Shown here piece after piece: positions 12,711 through 22,628 of a DNA stretch of 64,000 nt. The stretch lies in NCBI RefSeq assembly GCF_037975245.1, contig NC_092579.1, positions 7,627,001 to 7,691,000 of the forward strand, read 5' to 3'. Below the pieces are notes generated by a model. It worked only from the letters and a program-made list of their open reading frames with translations, ran no database searches and was not told where the DNA came from. Source of the stretch: Apostichopus japonicus (Eukaryota > Echinodermata > Holothuroidea > Aspidochirotida > Stichopodidae). The stretch's first letter is position 1. The number at the start of each line of letters is the position of its first letter. A program made the translations under genes and the position numbers.

Positions 12711-13583
12711 TCTAGAAGTCTAGATTATTGTCAAAAAGAAGGAAAGAAACAAAAAACCAACACCAATCCTGGAGACAACCAAGACAAGAAAATCCTTGGA
12801 ATACCCTTCAGAGAATGTTGGTTACACCAATCCCCCTTATCATATCGAGACCTACGCACGCACGCACGTACCGTACACATCAATTGGCAAACGTTCTTAG
12901 CCATTCTCAGGATTTCACACAAGGTTATAAACCAGGGTACAGGCAACAAATCCTAGGAGAATTTTGACAGGAAATTAAACAAGTACAATCAATGCTTCCT
13001 GGCATTATTATTGAGGCAGTGCCGTAATCTTGATCTACCAAACAGCTGTACTGCAACCTTTTATCAAATGGAGCAACCCGCAAGTATTGACAGTTTGTCG
13101 TAGCTATCGTGAACAACCATACCTCTCAATTCTTTAACCTTTGGTTAAAACCTAATTCATGTGGCCTAAGTATTGGGGGGGGGGATCAAACAATCTCTCC
13201 AGAAAATGGACAGGATATTTATGAGCACAAAGTTTCCATCTCGCTTAGTCAACTGTCAAGTGAAATAAGTTTTGCATAATTGCCTTGTTACTTTCTCTTC
13301 AATTCCTCAGTTCATTGTTTTTTCTATATATTTTTATTTCACCTTTTTTTTCTATTATTTTTTTTGGGGGGGGCAAGGGGGGGCAGGGGGAGTGAAACTC
13401 TTCAACAAGCCACTGGGGATTTTTTTAGTTTTACTTCCCTCTACTCCATTGCTGTTCATATTATTTTGTTTTTTTGTGTAACTTGTACTATTTAATGACA
13501 TTGTAGAAAAACCAATAATCAAAACAAAATTACTGCACCATGATAATTCAACTGTTACTTCATAAATTTTAAAATAAGTAAAT

Positions 13584-14065
13584 TGAGATGGTCTCATCTT
13601 ATACATGATGGCATAACTTGTCAGTTTAATTTAGTTTCAATATTTTAGTAAATTTACCCATTTAGATACTTTAAGCCTAATTTGCAATCGTGTCATACAG
13701 AACCAGCAAATTTTATATTAATGGAACTGTCCAAAACAAGAACCATACAGCTACTGCATGTGAAACTACATCTTATGTATTATTTACTTTGCAGTTAAAA
13801 AGTGTTCATCCTTGCATGTATTGAGATGGTCTAATCTTATACACGATGGCTTAACTTGTCAGTTTTGAGTTTTTTGAGTTTTGAGTTTCAATATTCTAGT
13901 AAATTGACCCATTTAGATACTTTTTGCCTTAATTGCAATTCGGTCATGGAGAATGAAAAAATTGTATATTAATGGAGCTGTCCAAAACCAGAACCATGTA
14001 CAGCTTTGCATGTGAAATTGCATTAATGATATAGGTATTATTGACTTTGCAATTGAAGTGTTCAT
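13584..14065. repeat. Tandem duplication, about 237-bp period
   Basis: Two copies each contain TTGAGATGGTCT, CCCATTTAGATACTTT and GAACTGTCCAAAAC-like blocks, with moderate divergence. Confidence 0.88.
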
Positions 14066-15214
14066 GCTTGAAATAACTTACACATCGTAGGTCTTGCGAT
14101 AGTTGAGATTTCAAACACTAATCGCGATTGACGACCACCCAAAATCTTAGTTCGGCTTGCAATTTTTTTTTTTTTCGGCTTGCGGTGATGCCATCCGCAA
14201 ACTAAAATCGCTAATGAGCTTGCTGGATGGTTACAAGCAGGGCACTTAGTTACAAAGGGCGGCTGGAAGTTTTCTTAAATGAAGTTGCACATATAATGAA
14301 TCACATTATATTAATTAAAAGATCGCAATACAGATTTGCAGTTGTGTATGGGGTAGGGGTGGAGTTGTGAGACGAATTCATATTATCAGTGGAGGTAAGA
14401 TTGCCACCTTTCACAGCACTATAACCACAAGGAAATCACTGAGCTAGCTGTGAATATGATTGGGAATCGTAGGCCTCCCCTGGTCTTTCTCATGTCGGGG
14501 ACCCAGATTATTCTCTGTATGCAAGCAAGTTGACCTAGCTTTGCATTCAACATACAATTCAAAAGCTACGTGTTTCTGTCAGAGCAACCTGGCATACCAA
14601 CATACTATGACTGAAGGCTCTTAACTATTTTCATGCATGCTCCCAACTTCTCAAAAGTACCCATCTTAAAAAAAACTTTTTCCCATACTTAAATTTTTAT
14701 TATGGACCAAAGCTTGCAAATTAAGTCTAACAAGCTGATAAAGGTTCCCAAATGTTTCAAGGTATTTTCTAATTTAACAATGCCTGTCTTCACATAGTCT
14801 GTTTCATGCTATAGACAACCCCCCCCCCCTGAAAACTCCCAGAATGCAATGCTGTATACATTCATACCCTATGTGAACTCGGGTCTCACCATGCAGGCAG
14901 GCAGTCCCTACTGAGCAGGCAACTTAACACAGTGGACAGAGTTGCGGTTTTAAGATTGAAAGTCAACAAGAATATGTCAATGACATATAGAGCTGTCAAA
15001 ATACAACCAGCAGGTTAGAAAACACATCCCCAGTTTACAGCAATATATATCTTAAAGACACAGTCACACTGAAGAGGCAGCTAATATTGTACCATGGCAT
15101 TTTGGGAGAAATGGAAGTGTGAAGCTAATTAACAATGTAATTTGATCAAAGTTTGATTAAAAATGATTTACTCTATCTTATTCATTCCATAGTTGCTGCT
15201 TGTGAATGGTAAGT

Positions 15215-15545
15215 TTGGAAGGAAGAAAAAGTGGGAGGCATGTGCCCCCAAACATGGGGATGAAGGGCTAAAACAATCCAATCTGAGAGAGTGGAAGGTA
15301 TGTGCCCCAATAAACAGGACGAAGTGATAAAACAATCCAATCCGAGAAAGTGGGAGGTTCTGTATGTGCCCCACACATGGAGATGAATTGTTAAAACGTT
15401 CCAATCGGAGAAAGTGGGAGGTACAGTATGTGCCCCACAGATAGGGATGAAGTGCTACAACACTCCAATCTGAGAAAGTGGGAGGTTTGTACCCCAAACA
15501 TGGGGATGAAGTGCTTAAACATTCCAATCATGTAGTTTAGGCAGA
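15215..15545. repeat. Tandem array of about 60-65 bp units, 5 copies
   Basis: Units start near 15239, 15299, 15364, 15427 and 15487. The consensus has TGTGCCCCAAACATGGGGAT, GAAGTGCTAAAACATTCCAA and TCTGAGAAAGTGGGAGGT. The AGTGCTAAAAC-TTCCAATC block is the middle block of the dispersed GAGACAGGTAAG family, so this is probably an internal expansion of one copy. The open frames here follow from the repetition and are not a gene. Confidence 0.85.
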
Positions 15546-16904
15546 TAAGAAAGTAAATTTATTCATTCCAAATTTAGAACAATCATGTCTAATGCACAGG
15601 TATGACCCATTACAGGTATAGATGTTATAAGGACAAACTCACTCCACTGTTATTCTCTGCATAAATATAAGGCTGTCCCTTTAAGACACTGATTGGAACA
15701 CCAACAAAGCTGTCAAATAAAGATGGGGTTCTTATAATAATAACAGTAGGAGGAAGGCCTACACAGTGTAGTTTATAGTACACTCCTGCCTGCTAGGGGG
15801 ATTGAGTTCAACGAAAAAACATACCTTGTGTTTCCCTTCATTAATAATAAAATTCTGATCCCGCTGCAACAATAAATACAACTTGCTATCAAGGTGCACA
15901 ACGACAACATCAGAGGGACGATAATAAGAGAGCAAAAGACGGATACTTTTGACTCCATTCTTGTGATTGAAATCTGCATTTGTTGGAAAATTGTAATACA
16001 ATCTGATTTGGCAAGGATATCTAATATTTAGGCAGTTATGAGGTGTTTCTGAGTTGGTTTAATTATGCCTTCATTTGTATGGAACACTTGAGGTCTAATG
16101 GTCATGTCCAAAGTATAACTTTTTTTTTATTACTAATGTTAAACTTACCTGTCCCATCACAACATTCACACTCTCTCTGCCTCTTTTGCTTAATATGAGT
16201 CTTATAGGTAAATCGGAAGAGATTTGTTTTTGTAACAACTTCTAACTTCAAAAATGTTTTTGTACCTCACTGAACTTTGCGTCAGCTGTCTCAGCTGCAT
16301 TGTTCCTTAAAGCTCCTGGAAAACTGTCTGGATGCAAAATCTGTATCGGAAAGAGCTCCTCATCTACAGGTTTAGGGATGGTAGAATGAGGAGTGGGTCG
16401 GCCTGTCTAGAGTGACCAGGCCCGGGGCCAGTTTATACAAGGCTATATCACTATATAATCAGACAGCTACTGTAAAAGGCATGGTAAAGCAAACATGCCT
16501 ATATAGGCTATAGACATAAAACTAGTTTCTATGACTACAGCCTATACTTAATATATGTACTGATAGGGTATCAGAGCTGCATGAGAAAAAAATATCCTTG
16601 TCGGAAAATGTTATAATCATGTAGGATTAAACTCAACTGAATGGTTGCGATTTTATCATTAATGAAGAAACGACGCAATACATGTTTAAATGCGTGACCT
16701 TTATCAATTATTTTCTTCCACACTGCCGTAAGGAAATCATATTAAGTTTTTTGATTTGCATACTTATTTGCATGTATTCATGTTTATGAAGTTTTATACT
16801 TTTCAACAAATATATACGGATGCTGTGCACCAACAATTTGAGCATACTGTAAATATTGTAGTTTACAAGGAAATTACTATATTATTAATAATGTAAAATA
16901 TGAT

Positions 16905-16958
16905 AAAATTTGGAATGATCTAGAAGTATAATAATACTTCCAGATCATTCCAAATTTT
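16905..16958. repeat. 54-bp near-perfect hairpin
   Basis: Arms at 16905-16929 and 16934-16958 pair at 24 of 25 positions around the loop AATA. It is short for a microRNA precursor and too perfect for a typical one. It is more likely a palindromic remnant of a small inverted-repeat element. Confidence 0.7.
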
Positions 16959-18183
16959 AAAGTCATTTCAATCCTCTTACGTTCACCAAGACTAACCAAC
17001 ATCAAATCTCTCTATCAACTATTGAAACTTTTGAAAATTTCGAAAAATTCTGTATTCCTTGAATCTGTGTTCGCCCAAGCTTGTATTGTTATTAATAAAA
17101 GAAGTGATTGACACAAGCGTCGACAGAAAATTTGTGAAAATCCAAAATGTTGTCATCAAATATTGAATTGGCCCTCTAACTTTACCAGGCTTTTTCCAGA
17201 AGGATAAGCAGTTTGTTAATTATTTTCTCAGCTCTCTAGGATTAAATATTTACTTGTGATCCTTCGCTGGATGAAAAAGGTCAAGCATTAGTCCATGTTT
17301 GCTTACCCTATGTATCCATGTTGAGAAAAAGAAACTCAGTAAAGTACTGGTAAAATTTCATTAAGAGGTTATTAATAAAATCCATGTACTGTACATACTA
17401 CATACACATACATGTGTCTGCTTACTGTACCTATGCAACCATATTGAGTAAACAAACTCAGTAAAATGCTGGTTAAAGTTCATTAAATCCATTTATATAC
17501 TACATACACATACAGTACAGTATACGTACCTAAATACATTAACGGTGAAAATTTTTAACCTCTTAACATTCTAAATAAATCTAAGCTGTTACAAAAAAAT
17601 TCTTGAAGCATCTTTAGAAGCAAGAATTCATGTTAGCCTGTATTCTTACAGTGTTAAGGGACCTTTTTTAAAAATTATTTTTCACATTAATTAACAAATA
17701 GCTTTAATTATGTTTTATTCTCTCATATCTATGGTAGATAAGATCTACCCTAATCTTGACTGACAAACTATAAACACAGTTTTAAGATTACAACAGTGTT
17801 AATTGATTATGATAGCCTTAAGATTTTGGTGATTTTGTTTATTAAATGCCTTATGAGTGGGAATCCCTACTGTAAAAGCTGACTGAATCCTAGCTGGAAC
17901 TGATATTTCACACTAATTTTACCAGAGCTTGTTCTACAAGTTAGATGTTATCAAACATGGGGTAGGAGCAATGCAACTGCTGAATGATCATAAAACTTTA
18001 CAAAGTCTCTAACAACAATAAGGATGCACTCCAATCAGCTCAATAAATCTCTCACAATGTTTTTTATTACAGATATGCCAAACTGTGCTGATAAATTGCT
18101 GCTACAAGCTTCTTACCAGATGAACATGGCTGTGTCCTTTGAGAAGCCATATATGTTGAGACTAGTGAAACACTAGTAGTTGT

Positions 18184-18228
18184 GTATATATATATATATA
18201 TATATATATACAGTATATACATATATAT

Positions 18229-18259
<31 letters not shown>

Positions 18260-18268
18260 AAAATAGTA
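18184..18268. repeat. TA microsatellite
   Basis: An imperfect (TA)n run adjoins the left arm of the 18282-18459 palindrome. A second TA run follows the right arm. Confidence 0.97.
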
Positions 18269-18281
18269 GTGGTCCATACTG

Positions 18282-18459
18282 ATAATATAAAAGATAAACA
18301 AGCGAATACTTTTAACGACATACTGCTATATTTCGGAGTGGTCACCACTCCATCGTCAGGCAATTGTCTGACAATTGCCTGACGATGGAGTGGTGACCAC
18401 TCCGAAATATAGCAGTATGTCGTTGTTAAAAATATTCGCTTGTTTATCTTTTATATTAT
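18282..18459. repeat. Long palindrome with hammerhead-like core, flanked by TA repeats
   Basis: The left arm (18282-18367) and right arm (18371-18459) are inverted copies separated by CTG, with a few mismatches. The palindrome is flanked by (TA)n tracts at about 18184-18268 and 18458-18500. In the right arm, CTGACGA (18379-18385) is followed by one T, a perfect hairpin GGAGTGGTGACCACTCC (18387-18403), then GAAA. This order is that of the hammerhead core, which has CUGANGA, stem II, then GAAA. Hammerheads are known in Penelope-like retroelements, which also sit beside simple repeats. No protein is encoded. Confidence 0.8.
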
Positions 18460-18604
18460 ATATATATATATATAACTATATATATATATATAGTTATATG
18501 CATTTTACAACACACAGTCTGCACCATCATAAATGCCCATGTAAACTGTTCCTTTGCCAACCTGTGACCACGATCACTTGATCACAAGTGCGTTCACATG
18601 GGAG

Positions 18605-18718
18605 TTTTTGGAAGCACTTGGAAGGAAGAGAAAGGGCATAATGTCCCTGAATTGGATCAGTGGGGGTGCAGTGCTACTTTCGGGCGGAGATAGGTAAGGA
18701 GGGGAGTGAATGAAATAT
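18605..18718. repeat. GAGACAGGTAAG family copy, diverged
   Basis: Blocks GGAAGGAAGAGAAAG, GGGGGTGCAGTGCTA and GGAGATAGGTAAGGAGGGGA occur in family order, followed by GTGAATGAAAT. The middle AACGTTCCAAT block is missing. Confidence 0.55.
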
Positions 18719-19059
18719 TGTTGACTCTGAACATGTGAGGAGTTTTTCTAGGTGTCAGTTAACTGATTGGGGCCAAGAGGATGGTTGTACCTTGACTTCC
18801 AACTGCTTGGTAACTTTAATAATATCACATGTTGACCAAACATTACTGACATATGGAACAGGAAGGGCTGAAGTAGACATTTCTGTAAATATATTGAAGT
18901 GACAAAATATGCTGAAAAGAAAAGGATACTTGTAGAGTGCTTCTTGGAAACGATGGTTTTAGGAGCTTCTACTGCCCCAGGTCCAAGATAAAGTTCCAAA
19001 ACTCGTAAAAAACGGGTGAAATTTGTTACGAAAAAGACGCTAACAAAAACATGTAGTTT

Positions 19060-19215
19060 CTACCTAAGTGGTAGATTCGGAAGGAGGTATAAGTGGGTGA
19101 GAGCCCAGGGAGCGAGGGCGCAGTTCTAAAACGTTCCAGTGTGTAGTTAGGTAGATGGGAAAGTGCAGATGTGGAGTGGGAGACAGGTAAGAGAGAAGCG
19201 AAGCAAATGAAATAT
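19060..19215. repeat. GAGACAGGTAAG family copy, well preserved
   Basis: The blocks in order are GTGGTAGATTCGGAAGGAGG, a GTGGGTGAGAGCCCAGGGAG segment, GCAGTTCTAAAACGTTCCAG, GTGTAGTTAGGTAGATGGGA, AAGTGCAG, then GGAGACAGGTAAGAGAGAAG. The copy at 32310-32450 is highly similar along its whole length. Confidence 0.8.
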
Positions 19216-19322
19216 TTCCAATGTCTTGTCAACCACATGTATGCAGGTAATTGAGCCAATTCTGCATACTACCGTTACAAGTACAGTATATATGCAATTA
19301 CCCCCTGGATATTTGAACTTAC

Positions 19323-19857
19323 CTTCTACGGGACAAAACCGCGGCATCTTCATAGGGTACAATGTGCCCTGTTTCATCTTACAGACAATATCCGCGATAT
19401 CTTGCTTACACTCCGACGTTGTGGCTCGACTGATCGCCGAGTAAGGTTCCACGTCTGCACGAGTTATGGAGCATTTTGGGTAATACGTAGCCGGTGGTGT
19501 GGGTGGACGCTCCCATTCCTCTAATCTGGCAAGTTTCCCGTTGGATTTGTCTCTGCTAGGATCACTACTGTTAAACGTACTATGAAATATATGAGCGTGC
19601 CGTGAATCAGTTTCCCTATTTACTACATTCAGCCCCTTTTTCGTTTCGGCATCATCTGCAATTTTGCCAATATTTTTGATTTGTAAACCTTCCTCAGCAG
19701 CTTTAAGGTTAGTCCTATAGGCTTCTTTATCGCTGGGGGCATTTTTACCATCGCTAGGGACTTTTGTCAGCTTCTGTTGATGGAGAAGGAGAAGGTTGTC
19801 CTCTTCTTTGTTGACGGCGGAGTGACCAGCAGGCTGGTTACCATCGTAGTCACCATT
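19323..19857 (-). CDS. XYLT: XYLT exon 2: luminal stem and Cys-containing N-terminal domain
   Basis: The exon is 535 nt and covers residues 87-264 plus one base of the next codon. The acceptor is a pyrimidine-rich stretch ending in CAG at 19860-19858. The donor is GTAAGT with its first G at 19322. The first about 120 residues are a hydrophilic stem rich in Lys, Asp and Asn, as expected of a Golgi stem. From about residue 212 the sequence becomes XYLT-like: PKCSI, then an Ala-Ile-Ser-Arg-Ala segment, SECKQDIADIVC, a Gly-Thr-Leu segment, MPRFC, and a terminal EGK completed by exon 3. Human XYLT2 has the same order (C, SALARAS, C..EIANVVC, VPRHC, GK). The four Cys positions and their spacing make this the most diagnostic exon here. 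Confidence 0.93.
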
Positions 19858-20060
19858 CTGTTGGTAAAGAGGAATTGTAAATCGTTATTCAACTGCATGT
19901 TGTCGGGTTTTTTTTTTAAAGAAAACAAAAACATTGAGAGATATTTATAGGGATGATAGACAAAACACTGCAGAGATGTATGGACAGTCTCGGAGAAAGC
20001 AAGAATTGATGTTTATTATACTCTACATCACAGATATATATGTATGAGGTGCATACTCTA

Positions 20061-20338
20061 CAGCAGGGGTTCCCTAACTGGGGTGCATGAACCCCCAGGG
20101 GGTGCGTGAGTCCATCCCAGGGGGTTGGTGAGACGTTTCTGAAAGTCAGTTATGTACAAAAGTCGTACCTATCGTCAAACTCTACAATATTACACTATGA
20201 ACTGGATCTTTTACGAAGTACTGTTATGCATATTATAGTATAATAATGACTCAGATCGTGTCTCAAAAAGTTGGGGGTTGGTGGACAACTCTGACATCCA
20301 CAGGGGGTTTGTGGGGGGATAAAGTTAGGGAACTGCTG
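20061..20338. mobile_element. hAT-like miniature element, 278 bp
   Basis: The left end CAGCAGGGGTTCCCTA pairs with the right end, which reads CAGCAGTTCCCTA on the opposite strand. The flanks share ACTCTA (20055-20060 and 20339-20344), a 6-bp duplication rather than the usual 8. The interior is rich in GGGGGT and CCCCCA words and has no coding capacity. The CA..TG ends and the AGGGGTTCCC motif suggest hAT, but the short duplication leaves the superfamily less certain. Confidence 0.75.
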
Positions 20339-20515
20339 ACTCTAAAGGGTATGCAGGCTGACTGCATGGATCAGGACCTGCGCAAAGAATGCAGAGGAGG
20401 GAGGAGGGGTGATTGGTTATGAATAGTACATTATATTTAAACAACTAAATATATCACTTTCCTCAGTGGTGTGACAATGAAATTAAAACCAATTGATTAT
20501 GATTATTCATGACTT

Positions 20516-20608
20516 ATGAATAATATTAATAATACTATTAATAATAATCATAATAATAATAATATAGTAATCATAATCATAATCATAATAATAATAGTAA
20601 TAGTAATA

Positions 20609-20664
<56 letters not shown>

Positions 20665-20698
20665 CATAATAATCATAATAATAATCATAATAATGTAG
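20516..20698. repeat. Trinucleotide microsatellite, AAT/ATA with CAT variants
   Basis: About 180 bp of nearly pure (AAT)n interrupted by CAT and AGT triplets. The poly-Ile and poly-Tyr frames are artefacts. Confidence 0.97.
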
Positions 20699-20827
20699 AG
20701 TCCAGTGGAAGTTCATTACTGGAATGATTAAGTCCCAAACTACAAAACTAAGGTTCATAATGACTCATGAGTAATCTGGCAACTAGTCTTGCAACAGAAA
20801 GCAACTTCATTAGCAACTGTGTACAGT

Positions 20828-21070
20828 GTATCATATCATGATTCAAAGCACTTGTACTGACAGTAAGAACAGTTCCTAACCTTTTATCTGATTCTAATGC
20901 TAATACCATGCTGTACTGTCTTCTCATATCATGCTTGAAAGCACTCAAACTGACAGTCTGAACAGTTCCTAATCTTTATCTTATTCCAAAAGAGCTCTAA
21001 TACCACACTCCATACTGTCCTCCAATATCCTGCTTCAAAGCGCTCATATTCACAGTACAATTCCTAACAT
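20828..21070. repeat. Tandem repeat, roughly 95 bp units, 3 copies
   Basis: Each unit has a TCATATCATG(A/C)TT block, AAAGCACT, CTGACAGT and AACAGTTCCTAA. The third copy is the most diverged. Confidence 0.75.
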
Positions 21071-21944
21071 AGACAATGGATATTCTTGTATACTGTCGTA
21101 CTGTCCTAATGTCATACTGTCAGTACGAGTGCTTTGAATTTGGCCATGAAGGTACCTTAACTTGTCCCCAATAATTGGTATTTAAATTTAATAAACTATA
21201 TATTTAAAGCACTCTATGCTGAATAAATAATTCGTGCATATTTAATGTATTGCTTTAAAGTGTCTGTAAATTTCCTTAGATGTCGTCCTCACCAGCCATG
21301 TGATATATGAATAATTTATTCGAAAACTCCCAGATCGTGATCTAGGGCTAAACCTGTTTATCACCCCATACATGTGCAGGCATGGCTCCCCCATGAGGAA
21401 TTCTAAATAAGATTAAGTGAAGACCAAATTACACATTAAAACCACACTGATTCCACAGAGAAATTACCCACAATGTTATCGAAAACCCCATTTGATTTCA
21501 AAATGTCAACTACATGAACCTATATTTCAAATGGGAGGGAGGAAAAGAAATTGAAAGAGTTGAGAACACATGAACAAGCCTTCATTTTGCAATGAGTATT
21601 TCAGAGAAATTACGAGGTAGGCCTATAGTATTCGCACACATTCCTGCTCCCGGGATTGCCATTTAATATCCTCTTCCGATGGACGATGGTGTACCTCACC
21701 ATCTGACCACTTTCTCAAATACTGATGAAGGTTAAGGCACTCAGCTCATAGTAACTGCAGTGCAGCTATGGTGAACGAAGTTGTTTCAAAACCATTGAAA
21801 GAACAGAATCAAACCCCAATTCGCAAACCAGAAATAATAAATACATGGAAGACTCCACTCAACAAACATTGCAGAGAAGCAATTTTGAATTTTGGGACAA
21901 GAGACTCTGGTTACTGGTGAGGATTTAAACTGGAACCTAATGGT

Positions 21945-22507
21945 TGTGGGACGGGCAGTCTAACTGCTTCAACAGGCACTGGTAACTGCTTCACCATGCC
22001 CTTCACCATGTACAGTAACACGTAACATACATGACCAGTTTGTGGAATATGATATGATTGTGGGACGGGCAGTCTAACTGCTTCACTGGGCACTGGTAAC
22101 TGCTTCACCATGCCCTTCACCATGTACAGTAACACGTAACATACATGACCAGTTTGTGGAATATGATATGATTGTGGGACGGGCAGTCTAACTGCTTCAC
22201 CGGGCACTGGTAACTGCTTCACCACGCCCTTCACCATGTACAGTAACACGTAACATACATGACCAGTTTGTGGAATATGATATGATTGTGGGCCGGGCAG
22301 TCTAACTGCTTCACCGGGCACTGGTAACTGCTTCACCACGCCCTTCACCATGTACAGTAACACGTAACATACATGACCAGTTTGTGGAATATGATATGAT
22401 TGTGGGACGGGCAGTCTAACTGCTTCACTGGGCACTGTAACTGCTTCACCACGCCCTTCACCATGTACAGTAACACGTAACGTACATGACCAGTTTGTGG
22501 AATATGT
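21945..22507. repeat. Minisatellite, five 114-bp units
   Basis: The GGGACGGGCAGTC phase mark recurs at 21948, 22062, 22176, 22290 and 22404, exactly 114 bp apart. The last unit is truncated and loses one base. Because 114 is a multiple of three, a 174-codon frame stays open on the minus strand with a 38-residue period. There is no splice context or homology, so I treat it as non-coding. Confidence 0.95.
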
Positions 22508-22594
22508 CTACAGATTAGAGAGTGCAATAGTAGTAAAGAGACAGGTAAGGGAGGAATATATTCAAATCATTCCCTATTACACAGAACAATCATC

Positions 22595-22595
<1 letters not shown>

Positions 22596-22626
<31 letters not shown>
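22596..22626. repeat. Poly-A tract, about 31 bp
   Basis: Uninterrupted A run. No retroposed body could be recognised beside it. Confidence 0.9.

Positions 22627-22628
<2 letters not shown>

Larger units (their letters stand above)
1186..19322 (-). other. XYLT: XYLT intron 2 (18.1 kb)
   Basis: The intron is bounded by GTAAGT at 19322 and CAG at 1188-1186 on the minus strand. It contains the hAT element at 4979-5344, two LINE pieces (4430-4496 and about 10063-10520), the palindromes at 5748-5843, 16905-16958 and 18282-18459, copies of the GAGACAGGTAAG family, and several tandem repeats, all listed separately. Stretches such as 5850-10060, 11250-12560, 14070-15190 and 16000-16900 show only AT-rich sequence with short chance frames, homopurine or homopyrimidine runs and poly-C or poly-G tracts. 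I see no coding exon there. Confidence 0.85.

Noticed and set aside
20507-20758. Poly-Tyr and poly-Ile open frames
   Set aside because: They are translations of an AAT-type microsatellite on each strand.
21911-22435. 174-codon minus-strand frame, the longest in the window
   Set aside because: It exists only because the 114-bp satellite unit is a multiple of three. There is no family resemblance or splice context.
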